From: Exophiala sp. HKRS030
Lineage: Eukaryota > Ascomycota > Eurotiomycetes > Chaetothyriales > Herpotrichiellaceae
NCBI GenBank assembly: GCA_023897205.1
Contig: JAHWDD010000001.1
Coordinates: 6,014,001-6,078,000 of the forward strand
Direction of reading: 5' to 3'
DNA: 64,000 nucleotides
Part shown: positions 12,861 through 24,517 of the stretch, one piece after another
How positions within the stretch are numbered: position 1 is the stretch's first letter
How the letters are laid out: every line of letters begins with the position of its first letter
The notes under the pieces: model-generated
Told to the model about the DNA's origin: nothing
Databases searched by the model: none
What the model saw: the letters and a program-made list of their open reading frames with translations, nothing else
Program-made: the position numbers and the translations under genes

Positions 12861-12905
12861 CAGAGTCCAGAGCCCAGAGTCCAGAGTCCAGAGTCCAGAA
12901 TCTAG
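12861..12905. repeat. tandem heptamer AGTCCAG x6
   Basis: About six 7-bp units, the second reading AGCCCAG and the last AATCTAG. Confidence 0.9.
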
Positions 12906-14186
12906 ATTGAGAACTCCTGTCCAACCAAGACAGTGATAAGGAACGATCTGCATGCCACATATCGACATTGGCAATCTGCCATATCAACTATCAGGTCACT
13001 TATGTCCAAGGTTCCAGCTGCTTCTGGAAAGCCACCCCACAATCAATAGTAATAGGAGCACGTAGGGGGTAGACTCTTGATTTTCTGGAACATGAGACCA
13101 TAGCCGCAAGACTCTTTCCATTACACTGGAGAGCGAACTGCGCGTGAGCATCCGCAGTTACATGCGAACATGGTGGTCCATGATAAGTTGGTGTCATGCC
13201 TCGTGGTTGGCCCCGTCCTCGTGGAAAAGGAGCTTCGGAGCTTTAAGAATGCCTCGAGATCGTCGGACAACCTCGACACTGGTTGATACTAAGCCAGTGG
13301 AACATGATCGCCATGTTCATCTGAGTGAGCCCACCATAGTCCGAGGGTCAGCAAACATGGTCCTCGTTTCGGTGGTGTGTGTTCATATTTGCATCTCTGT
13401 TGTCCCTCGAGATGATTAGTTTGTGCTGAGGATTGTCCACAATCTAGCACCGAAAGCGTCTCTATAGACTCAGAGTAGACCTCAGAATCCAGAGTGAACC
13501 CAGCTAAACCTTGATGGTAACACGGTTTGACGCCATCAAACTGTTGCAGGCACGAGACCTTCAAGTTTTGCGCGACAAGATATCGTGCTGCCACTACTCA
13601 GTCTAAGACTTTGTACGTGAAAGATCAGCGTCACATTGGTAGTGGCACGATAGCATTGCCACCAGGTCGACAGTGTTGAGTCTGACGAGGAGGGAACGTA
13701 ATCTTTCCCACGGCCCACTGGTAGCCTTTTCCGGGAAGACTGGTGCCTGCTTGAGCGGGCCGACCTCTTGTGACAAGCCACAGGAGTCTACGAAGCATTA
13801 AGTTGTCCGCGTCCCGAGCCATCAACGGTAGCCACGACGGGTTCGACGCTGGTGGCTTGAAATCACTCCGCACCATCTGAAGATGAGCTTTGCTCCGCAT
13901 CGGTTGAGCTGAGGTGTCCTACGAAGCCTAACCTTGCCTCCAATACTGATAACTCGTGTGATAAAAAAGATGTGGATTTTGGTGAGCAGACGAGATCCAT
14001 AGGCCGGAGGAGTCGGGAGAGCAGGGGGCCCTGAAGTGGATGGCTCGGTTTGTCCAGAGTGGCATGGCCATGTTGTTTCGAGCATAGCGGGGCCTGTGTG
14101 AGCGCCGGTCAGACCTCTTTTTCGACAACGATGATTCTTTTTGAGTTTGCTTTGAGGGCGAAAGCGGGAGTGGAAAAGCTGGTAAT

Positions 14187-14229
14187 TGCTGCTGCTGCTG
14201 CTCCTCCTCCTCCTCCCCCTCCTCCCCTT
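14187..14229. repeat. GCT/CCT trinucleotide tract
   Basis: (GCT)n passing into (CCT)n and C-rich pyrimidine sequence. Confidence 0.85.
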
Positions 14230-14790
14230 CTCCGGCCGACCGACGGGTCCATCGGACGGAAAGGCCTTGTGCTCACTGCTCAATGTTCAGAAATGAATGT
14301 CTGTGAGCAATAAAAAAGAATAGGCTTCAACATGGACAGCACAGAAGCTCGAGCGTGGCAAATAAAGGCCGGTAGTCTTCAGTAACTTACGACCCTTGGA
14401 TAGCATTGTCCTTTGGCAGAGCCGTCCAGATGGTGCGTGCTCCGACGTACTATTTTTGATTGTTGGAGCGATTACGAAATGAGGATGAGGATGATGAACG
14501 GAGTACTACTCCGTATATGGTCGTGAAGTGCTACGTCGTCGGGTGCAAAGGCTGCCATGGCACTATGAATGCCGGTATATCCATGCTTGCCTCGTTCAAC
14601 GCTAAGGCTTAGGACTTGAAAACCCAATCGATGTGCACGAAAGAAGATCTGCGGTGTCCACTTGGGGTTTTTGGTGCCAGACTTAGGCACTGTGGAACTA
14701 CTGTGGTACCTGGGCGGAGTCTGTTTAGCCCCTTGGCCCGCCTCTGTAGGGAGTGGTTGAGCCTGAGGACCACGAGTCTTAGGGAATGGA

Positions 14791-14850
14791 CTGGCACCAA
14801 ACGGCACCGAACGGCACCCGTGGGCACCCGTGGGCACCCACTGGCACCTA
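14791..14850. repeat. 10-bp minisatellite around GGCACC
   Basis: Six 10-bp units with an invariant GGCACC core and variable flanks. Three 9-bp units of CCCACGAGT follow at 14903-14929. Confidence 0.9.
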
Positions 14851-15573
14851 ACTCGGGGTCGGAGGATCGCACTTGGCAACACCATACCAGAATGCTTCCA
14901 ACCCCACGAGTCCCACGAATCCCACGAGTGCTCGACCCTGGAAGCCTGTGAATCTCCGATGCCACGTTAGGGTAGGCGACCACGCTAGGAATGCACCAAG
15001 GTTTTGGAGAGACCAGTCAGTGATCACCCTGCGGTACAGGATGTGAACACGGGAGAGTTTGTGCCTGCAGGCCTGCAAGCCTCCAGACAAAGCGAATGCC
15101 CATATGCCAACTAGCTTGCGTTTAACTGTGAGGGAATTATTACTCCGTACAGTATTTACCAACTACCCTATAGTGAGGTTGTTAGTTAGCTATCTACCCA
15201 GTTACTACCTAGGAGCTACTGCTGAACGCAGGCCTAGAGGCCCCTCAGTCCTTGAACGTTGAGGCCCCTCTCGGGCTCCGTCCCCAAACTCTGGCCCCTG
15301 AGAATTACCATGCTCCAAGTGCCAGCTCGACCCTCGGAATCCTGACCAAGTCCGATGTATAGGCACCTAATAGGCTTCGAGCCTTTGGGCTTCTGCATTT
15401 TGGGCAAACGCCCAGGCGCTATTTTGTAACGTTAGCAACGCACTTTGCGGATCAGCCTTTTGAGTCTCTGACAGCCGATGCCTCGACATTTGGAAGATTT
15501 AATTTGACAAGATTTGATCAATTGGTGGCAATCTTCATTAGACCCTGCAGCAGATCGATGTCGCTAACGTGCA

Positions 15574-15595
15574 GGATGATGATGATGATGATGAT
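15574..15595. repeat. (GAT)7 microsatellite
   Basis: Seven GAT units. Confidence 0.9.
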
Positions 15596-16879
15596 AAAAC
15601 CACATGGTAGATGACCTTTCCTCCCTCTTCCCTCCTGGCACCAACCCGTGATACTGGAGTGTTTGAGGACTCCGTAAGTCCTTTGTGGTATTTGTGCCAA
15701 TAAGATTATTGATACGGAGTACTCGAGGCAGAGATGCTCCAAGTCTTCCTCGTCGCCTGAGGCAATCAAGTGTCCCTGGACCTACAGTGTATAGCTAGCT
15801 CCTAAAGCCCAACGGCTCTGTCTCGTATTGTTCCACTTGTTCTTCTTGTTATTCATTATTGCAAGGTAGGAGAATTTACGTCTGAGCTGTCCTCGGTGCC
15901 GCGTTCCGAAGAGGCACGTTTTCTCATCCGGCTGCAGCATTGTGGTCAAGTCACAACCTTCTGATCTCAGTCCGTGTATAGGTAGGTCACTAGGTACACT
16001 TTTGACCCAAACCACACGCTATCCTTTGGTGGACTTTGATGAGCGCTCATTCCATCGATAATATGGCCACGAGTCGAACGCTGAGACGATAGCGGTTGAT
16101 CTTCACTCCTTATTCCCTCGGTCAAGGATCGGCCATCCAATACCCTCTCGTTGACGACTCCTTCATCTCGTAACTCTACTCCGTAGCGAGGCGCACCTCA
16201 ATCCCCAGACCACGGGTCTCCACGTTCTCTTCCACCACCGTGACTCGGTCAGTATACAAAGTTCTTTCGAACAGTGGGACACTATGACTACTCCGTAGAG
16301 ACTAAAGTCTACCTACAGTAAGCTAGCATCCTTCAAACCTTGCAAGTTATCCGCCTCCAGTACTGTGAGCAGGCGGCGTGGCAGGCTAGTGTACCCAGCA
16401 CCCGAGTCGGTGACAGGCTCACACAGGCTATAGCCACCCAAGTTTTCTTCTCGAGTTTTTGCACCCTGGTCGGTACTTCCAACACTGACGAGTTAGTCCA
16501 AAACCTGACCCTTCCATCCCTGCCAGGGCCACCGCCCACTGACCAGGATTTGATAGCCTGTTCCTTAGAGCGCTCCACACCCTCGTGGTATCGTGGTGAG
16601 CAATCGCGGCTCTCCGTGAATGGATCATGGGTTTGCCTGGGTGCTGTTTCTGCCGCATGTCCATGTCAATGTCCATGTCCATGACCATGTCCACTCTGAC
16701 TTTCTGTCCACCGACTGTCCACATTCCACTAACTAACTTACCTACCCGTTCAGTCTTCAGTGTCACTTCGCCAGCCAAATTCCCCAAACCATGTCCTGAC
16801 GATGCCACCGTCCAGTGCCGAACCCTACACTACCACGTACTGATCATATCTACCCACACGCCTTTTTCATCTCCTCTTC

Positions 16880-18989
16880 ATGTCCCGCCTAAGCAATGCT
16901 CCCATCTACGACTCCATGACTTCAGACGACCCTCTCCTCCCTGCTCAGTCTACCGATTCCGCTCAACTTCCTCCTCCCACCGCGCACACCTCTACCCGCG
17001 AGTCTTCTCGCCCACCACATCACCAACACAGCAGTTCCACAAGTCTGACCTTGAATAAGAGCAGACGATCCCTTGCATCTTTGGCCAGAGAAAAAACCTC
17101 AAACGCCCTTGCCAATTTCGCCTCCATAGCCACCACATCTGGCCCTACCTTACGCTCTGCCACTTCATCTGGGAGTCTTTCCAAACAGTCCTTCTCCGCC
17201 GCATCATCAGCACGGCCTAATCTTTCTCGAACACCCACCTCTCCCGCCGATCTACCGACTGCTGCGCAGTCGCGACGAGCAAGCGGAATTCTGCTACCCG
17301 CTCAAGAATCCAGGAATAGTACAACTGTCCCACCAATGCCGACCTCGGACAAGAGCAATGGGAGAATGCATCAGACTTCATCCAAGATCCTCCGCATGAC
17401 TGATGATGAGCGGCCCTTTACTCGGGATTTCAAAGACTTGTTCTCAACACTGATTACCAGTCTTCCATTAACAGCACACCGAGTACGGTTCACTCGGGTA
17501 GAGGAAACTTTCCTGTCAGAAGAGGCCATCACCAACTTGGGATCTCTCAAATTCTCCCAGTCCAATCGCATACCAGACCCAAAGAATCCTTCAAGATGGG
17601 TCGTCACTACCACCACCACGACCTTTTCTATGGCCAAGGACATGGCTCGCTCTGTCTGTCAAAGATTCGTTGACGCTCGCATGATTGAATCTGCCGAGTC
17701 GAGAAGTAACACGACCTTTGTCACCAAAGGTGCCGTTTGGCAACTAACGCCCAAAGGAGTGGCTATTCTCCAGAGATTCTGCGGGCGTAAGGGTATCAAT
17801 GCCAGGCACATTGAGCCATTACTCAAACGTAGTCCCATGCACATCGTCGCCGTGGAACGGGACGCCACTTCGGACAAGTTAGTCCAGGACAGAGCCACAG
17901 TAGAAATCATCTTTCGACGATTTATGGGTTCAGAAGGACCCAACTTGAAATCCTCAACATCGCTCTCCGACTCCGACTCGGTTTCAGAGTATGCTTCTGG
18001 CCTCGTCGGTGTCAAGATGGCCAAGGACCGTCGCATCCTTGACAAGACAGTCAGTAACACCTTTACAGGCAAAGCGGCTTCCGATTGGCTTCTCGACTGT
18101 TGCACAACAATAGATCGAAGAGAAACCTACGAGATTGCAGAGTTGTTTGTCAAGTGGCAATTGATACAAACAGTTGTTGAAGATCGTGCGTACGTTCGGA
18201 TAAATCCTATGGCAACATATTTCCAACCCACCAAGTACGCTATCTATACCACAACCGAGCGTGGTCAACGAGTTTGTGGTTGGCTCGCCAGGCCACCAAG
18301 TGTCGACAGCGAAGATAGTCGAGATACCAAGGACAAATCACGTGCAGTTAGAGACTCCAACGTGAGCAGGCTTAATGTCATTCTTCAGGACGCCGCTTTG
18401 CGATTATTGTTTCGCGAGTTCTTGAGGCAATCACTATGCGAAGAGAATCTCCAGTTCTACTTTGATGTGCACGACTTCACAACAAACCACAGACAGCTGC
18501 AACAGAGTGGGAAGCTCGACCGACCAGAAGCTGTGCGGGAAACTTTGGCCGCTGCATATGGTAAGCAACCTCAGCCACTGTACATCCCGAGTCGAGCTAA
18601 TTTTGGAAGGACTCTACAACTCCTTCCTCGCCTCTGGTGCTCCTTCAGAACTCAACATTGATCATTCACTGCGTCATCGCCTAGACAGCCGTATGATTAG
18701 AACCAACGCAGACGACGGATCCATGCGGGACAGTCTGGACGAAGTGGTAGAGCTATTTGAGCTTGCTCAAGCTGCGGTGTTCAAACTCATGGCCAGTGTA
18801 CGTCTTGCAACGACTTACACTCAAGTATCGGGAAACTGATTCTTACTCTAGGATTCTGTACCAAAGTTTCTCCGTGATCCTCGACACGCCAGTGTCCTCC
18901 GGGATCATGAGACCGACTTGATCGGAAACAGCCGAGCGCTTTCACCCACTCCTGAAAAGCTCAGTCGTTCTAATACTGGGCGAGCGTGA
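16880..18989 (+). CDS. flbA: FlbA-type regulator of G-protein signalling (DEP and RGS domains)
   Basis: GTPase-activating protein for a heterotrimeric G-alpha; the Aspergillus homologue FlbA antagonises FadA signalling to allow conidiation. Exons 16880-18560, 18610-18797, 18852-18989 (introns of 49 and 54 nt) give 668 aa, close to FlbA. Residues 1-165 are Ser/Thr-rich and disordered. A fungal DEP-like region follows at about 181-310 (FTRDFKDLFSTLI), a second DEP domain at about 370-475, and the RGS box at about 496-650 (LFREFLRQSLCEENLQFYFDVHDF through LFELAQAAVFKLMASDSVPKF). The end is ELSRSNT-like low complexity to GRA-stop. Both junctions restore conserved sequence (AAAYG-LYNSF and KLMAS-DSVPKF). 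Upstream lies the 11-kb gene-poor block. The degenerate G-alpha-like gene is 5.5 kb downstream on the same strand. Confidence 0.93.
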
Positions 18990-20455
18990 TTTACTGACCA
19001 CTTTTTGGATACTTGCATCCCAGGTCCCAATCTAGGCAGCCTGTGCCTGGCTGAGAGTACATTCCTCAACAAGCAGACTCACTTGTGGTGAACTTCAAGC
19101 ACATATGCTTCTCACACAGAGATCATCGTATAAAGGCCGCCTTTATTCTTCTTTGACGTCACGGCCATAGCCACCATCACGAGCTGCATTTACATAACCT
19201 ACCGCCATCCAGTCTACAAGACGATGAGCACATAACGGGTTCCACGAAGCTGGATATTCAGCATACTATGATGTATACTTTCTGCATAGCGTGGTCAAGC
19301 AGGCATGAGGGTCGGGGTTTTCGACCAGCATTTTTTCAGCGGCGCACTCAATCAAGATTTCTGCATTTGCATTGGAAATATACCCTTGCGGAGGAGGAAA
19401 AGACCTGGAAAGTTGAGAGCATCAGGGTTGGAAACAGGTGAAGCCATACGGAAGTTGGATACACTCGCCGTGGTCACCGGGGGACCTGAAGAGTATGGGA
19501 ATGCGCAAGCGTCCCGCGCGTGGATACTATCTAAAGGTCAACGCAATGACAACCATCTAACAAATTAGGTACAAGGACTTTCATGGTCAGGGCTAGATCC
19601 CGAAAAATTTGCCAGAGCTGTGTGAGAAAATTCAGGGTCGGGCCTTGAGCTTTAGGCTGGGCCAGTGAAGAATAGCTGCACCTCTGCAAATAAAGCGACC
19701 ACATTCACTCAGACTCGTATCTCTGCCTCGAATTTTTGACTCATCCTGCTGTAGCGGGCATGCAAGAGTTTGCCCGCGTGCTTTGGTCGGAGTAAGTTTA
19801 CGCCAGCGGGTTTCCACTCCGGTATCAGCCTGAATGGTCAATGCAAATTGTATTCAATCACAGGACACAATAGTTAGCCACAAGATTGCCATCAGAAGAT
19901 GAAATTGATTCGGCCAGCCCGATCGACGGATTTCGCCCCTGCCCTATGGCAACCGGGCCCCCGTGTTTCGCGCACAGAGTTCTCGAGATTCAACATGTAG
20001 CTCTGAACTACCGAACTCAGCTCATGAGATTGAGGTAACTGCAAGGTGACATTCAAAAGAGACGACGCCTTCGAATAACTAACGGTGGAACCGGTACTTC
20101 GAAACGCGCCTAGGCATGAAAAGACTCCGTGCAGCATGGTACATTTATTGTACCTGACCTGAGAGTCGAGAGAGGACGAAAGGGGCAATTACTCCGGTGA
20201 ACGCTCTGTACATTATCCTCTAGCGCCACGGCACGGATTATTTTTAATCCTTTCAATTGAAGATTCCAATCTCGACACTGTCCACCGCAGCACGCCGGGG
20301 ACACCGTCGACAATATCGCATTGCATTCCATCGCATCGAGCGATCTCGAGCCTGCTCCAGATCTAGTCCCTCCACCCACTCCTCACTGACATGATTTAGA
20401 ACTTTGCTTGTGCAGAGGTCCCGCACGAAGCGTCGCGACGCGCATATCAGCCCAA
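18990..20455. other. intergenic, flbA to CDC73
   Basis: Terminator region of the RGS gene and promoter of CDC73. No exon, repeat or RNA gene recognised. Confidence 0.5.
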
Positions 20456-21856
20456 ATGGCCTCCACGGACGCACTACAACTACTCAAGTCCTCGATCGCA
20501 GCCGCCAAATCTCCTGTGCTTACTAGATCCTCAGACCCAGCAACAGCGGCCGATGAACAGACTGACTCATTTGCTAACGCAACTCACCTCTACTTTTCAT
20601 ATCCTATCCCGCTATGTCTGCCGCTCGATCAAAAGACCAGATTTACATCGACCAACCCTGATACTGCCCAGATCGATCTGCGTAGCATCTTCTTCGCATG
20701 GCTACAGAAAGATACCGCCGTGCCGGAATACATTGCCCGTGCGGCTGAACTCGACAAGCAGTTGCCCGAGGGTCAGAAAGTTCGAAATTTGATTTTCGTC
20801 GAGAGGCTAGATCTGCTTACCTGGTTGGAGGGCGCGTCTGAGGAGTCCGAATACATCAAACCCATTGAAGGGGCCGATGCTGCTGCGTTGGGTGAAGCCG
20901 CCAGCAGGGCCGCCGATGTCGCTGGCGGTGCTGCTGTACCCACCGTCGGAGGTGCGGGCGTGGGAGTCACTCAAACGATAGGAGGAAGACCAATAAAAAC
21001 TATCGATGCCAGGCTGCAGGCAATCTACAATGGGGAGAGACGGTTGGGCAATCACAATACTGCGTTGAGAGGGATCAAACCTACGGTAAGGGATATGTTG
21101 GTGTTGCAATAGCTTTGTGATGCTAACGGCGATTGTTGCTTGAAGGACTTTTCTGGTGTGCGAAAACACGCAGAGACTTTCCTTGGTCGTCGAAAGGGTA
21201 TACCATCATCGGGGGTTCGTCCAGGCCAGACTTCCAAGACCTCTCAACTTGCTGCTCGTCCTGCTGCAGGCATTTCCAAACAACCAGCATCCGCCGTATC
21301 CTCCAAGCGCTCAGATCCCATCATTCTGCTATCACCTTCTGCGTCGTCCCTTTTACGCATGTCCAACATCAAGACGTTTCTCGACACTGGTCTCTATGTG
21401 CCACCTGATCATCCTACACTGTCTACACAGACCACTGCTAACCTCTTACATATCACACGTACATTACACTCATTGAGTGAGAAGCCTTTCCGTTTCATCC
21501 TCGTCGACTCTCCAGACCAGTTCAAACCAGATTACTGGTCGCGTGTTGTCGCAGTCTTCACTACTGGTCAGAGCTGGCAATTTCGAGGATACAAATGGCG
21601 AGAACCTCAAGAACTGTTTGGACACGTGCTAGGCATTTACGTGGGAGAGAAAGGCCCACCAATCCCTGCTGAGGTCAAAGGATGGGGTAGTAGTGTCAAG
21701 ACTTATGCCGTGGAGAGATGGGATGAGAGAGCCCACGGTGCGAATGTCGACCCAGACACGAGGACTGGTAGACGATGGAGAGATAGAGAGACTGTGGAGG
21801 AGGTGTGGAGGGCTATCGAGGCACACATGAGAGGAAAAGGAGAGTGGAAGAGATGA
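20456..21856 (+). CDS. CDC73: Cdc73, Paf1 complex subunit (parafibromin homologue)
   Basis: RNA polymerase II-associated Paf1 complex component acting in elongation and histone H2B ubiquitylation. Exons 20456-21085 and 21146-21856 (60-nt intron, branch GCTAAC) give 446 aa. The N-terminal domain starts MASTDALQLLKSSIAAAKSP and contains FLPLDQKTRF-like sequence and the VRNLIFVERLDLLTWLEG segment. After a variable GGA-rich linker and the intron comes the C-terminal Ras-like domain: PIILLSPSASSLLRMSNIKTFL, FRFILVDSPDQFKPDYWSRVVAVFTTGQSWQFRGYKW, ending in the long basic helix EEVWRAIEAHMRGK. Start is the first ATG of the conserved block; an upstream in-frame start at 20408 is poorly conserved. Confidence 0.94.
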
Positions 21857-24517
21857 GAGCTTGGATGATCAATCAGTCGTATCGTGTTCGACATACAAGG
21901 CCAGCAATTATCAACAGAAGGGCTTGGGGAAGGGGGGCATCATCTGCACGAACAACAGAATTGTCGACCGAGACGTTGTCGACTCGACCTTGGGCCGTCT
22001 TGGCAGCAGCGCTTGATGCATGTCCCTTGCCCGCCTTCTGGGCTGGAATTGACGAGTCTACATGTGGGTCGGTGGCCGGCAACGTGGCAGATATTTGACC
22101 CTATCACCTCAAGCAGATGCCGCATGGGCAAGGGCAAGGCCAGATTTGGTCCACAGACACGTGGCCCCCTCGATTGCCTGTTACACCCAGAACCCTTGGC
22201 GTGATCAAGTGCGGATAAGCGATATCCATGGACGTTGTGCCCATTGAAGATGGAAGTAGCTCTGGAGACAATCGTCTGGCAGTTCGAGAAGGGCAAGGGT
22301 TGTGTTTTGTGATTACCTCGTGGGTGCATTAATCTGGTAAAGAACAATAACAATACGTGGGGGTCAGCGGGCCGCCCACCCTGAGTTGAACGAGGTCAGA
22401 TGTCCGTGATGAGGCTGAACGGAGTTGGTCCTCGTTATGGCCTTATCGTTCATGCGTAGAGAGAGCCTCGTGTCGCGGTTTGATCTAGCATATGGTGAAG
22501 ATGGTATCATTCTACAGCAAAGTTGAAACCAATGGAATTATGCAAGTCAAGCTGCCTGCTGATCCTTCCACGATGTTCTCGCGGGTCTTCTTTCCCCGTC
22601 GCTTATTTGGTTAACTTTGAAGGTTTTGTACTTTGGAAGCAACATGCATAAATCGGCCCCCGGAGCAAGTCACGAATGGTTTAGTAGGGAACGCCAGGAT
22701 GATCACATATGGGGAACTTTTGTTGTAATACGCAGCCATCTTACAACTATCTTAGTGCCCGCTCCCCAATAGAGGTTAGGATCTCAACAGCAATTGGTGC
22801 GAACCTCCCGCGTGTTCAGGGGATGATTTGAAACCTGACCTGCAGTGGGCCACTCGGCAGAAAAGGCCGAACAATTAAAGGGTATAGTCAAGCCAAAGAG
22901 CCTTTCGAGTACCGAGTATGGAGTCCCTTGGAATCTTGATGGAAGATGAAAACGCCGCAAGCTCGTGGTATGTGGAAAGTTAATCTCCCTAACCCAGGCA
23001 GTGCACCTGCACCTGCAGCAACCTCACCAACCCTGGAAGAACAGCCGACCACGTTGATTAGTTGAATTGATTCGAATGAAGGCATCCTCCCATACATACT
23101 TGTGGTTTGTGCCTGCGAGGAGTCGTTTCAAAAGCGCTTTAGTGGCGTCCAGGATAGCGTCCTGCACGTGCGGACTTGAGTTTTGAAAGCCACAGAGGGT
23201 GAAAGGCTCACTAACTAGGCACGTGTTAGGCAAGCACGGCAACTTACTAACTAACCGCTAGAGCACATCTCCCTTGCTCCTGCCTTTCAACCCATGTGGA
23301 AGTGGGTGCTGATGTCGTGCTCCTGACCACTAGAAATCCGCCTGACCTTACGCTACCAAGCGCCAAACCCACTCCTCTCCCACTCATTGAGATTCGAACA
23401 CGTCCTTTTACCAAGGGAGTCTATCAAACTAACTACTACAGGCACACTACAGACACCTCACTTACAGGTACGATTCGTTAGTCCTGCTGTGTACCTTGCA
23501 TGGACCCCACGATCCCTGGTAGCCATGCAAAAGTGCCTGTTTTTGCAGGCAAAGGATGTAACCTCCCAATCGACGAGAGCCTCTCCACGAGGACAAGCCA
23601 GGCTAGGTTTGTCCCTCGTTTTTACCTACTGTGTCATGCCCTTGACGCGGAGTATGCCTTGAGGGGGGCATGCATACAGTCCTGATTCCTGAATCATCAA
23701 AACACACGCCCATCGTCCTCTGTTGCCGAAGTTATATGCTGCTAGCCTGGTCACTAGATGAACTGGATGAATCACCCGTCCGTCCGGCCCGCATTGGCTT
23801 CTAATGGACAGGGACACCAACTAATAATCTGCACAATCTGCAGAGCGCGTGGCCTTCTCCAGATTGCTAGGCTAGAACTTGCACCAGGAGGTGTGCAAGG
23901 CTTGCCGAAGGCTTGACGCATGATAACGCGTTTTTCAGGGTGAATTGTTTTGGTTGAGAGTCGTCTACTCACTTGGTCGCTCCATCATGCCCCCCTCCCT
24001 TTCCCCCCGGCTATGTTGTGAACTAATTTGGTCATGCCGGATGATGCTCTCAATGGTGTTAGTAGCATTCCTGGTCTTGCTGGTCAACTCCTAGGCCGGC
24101 CAGAGTGTTCACAAGTGCTCGTCTAAGAACAGAACCCTGGTACAGGCGCCGCCTGACCATGCAAAGAAGATGGCTTGTGGTAGGCGTGCATGGTCGTGCG
24201 AGTTATCACATCGCTTTGGGTTGTGATAATACCTGGCGAAATGACAACGATAAGAAATCTCAGGCGCTAACTATTTGTTCTCTCAATTGCCTTTTTCTCT
24301 GTCTTCTTTATATTCCTTACTAACGTACGCATGCATTACAATAGCGAAACTTCACAAAGCCAGTGGAATGGGAAATAAATCAGCAGACCATATACTGCCA
24401 GACTTGACTGCCCGCAACCTGGTTCTACGTCCAATGCGACACATCTAACGGCGGTTGCGCTCCATCCTACTCATCCACATTCATGCTGCATGAATTTCGC
24501 CACGGGATAACGATAAC
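21857..24517. other. intergenic, CDC73 to G-alpha-like gene
   Basis: 2.7 kb without a supportable gene. Contains only scattered short open frames and simple-sequence patches such as a C7 run near 23990. Nothing else recognised. Confidence 0.5.

Larger units (their letters stand above)
5885..16879. other. 11-kb gene-poor block rich in short repeats and TACGGAGTA motifs
   Basis: No reading frame here resembles a known protein, shows plausible codon use, or can be extended by spliced exons. What it holds: LEU1 3' region, many short tandem arrays (annotated separately), TTAG-rich patches around 9280-9360, 9950 and 11580, and 11 of the 13 exact TACGGAGTA/TACTCCGTA 9-mers of the window. Base composition is not strongly AT-rich, so it does not look like RIP-mutated transposon remains. 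The right part is presumably the long upstream region of the flbA-type gene. Small non-coding transcripts cannot be excluded. Confidence 0.6.

Noticed and set aside
12535..12987. 150-codon minus-strand open frame in the gene-poor block
   Set aside because: Its middle is the translation of the AGTCCAG tandem repeat, and there is no other protein signature.
5885..16879. RIP-degraded transposon or hidden gene cluster in the 11-kb gene-poor block
   Set aside because: Not markedly AT-rich, no terminal repeats or transposase or reverse-transcriptase fragments, and no spliced exons that chain into a protein.
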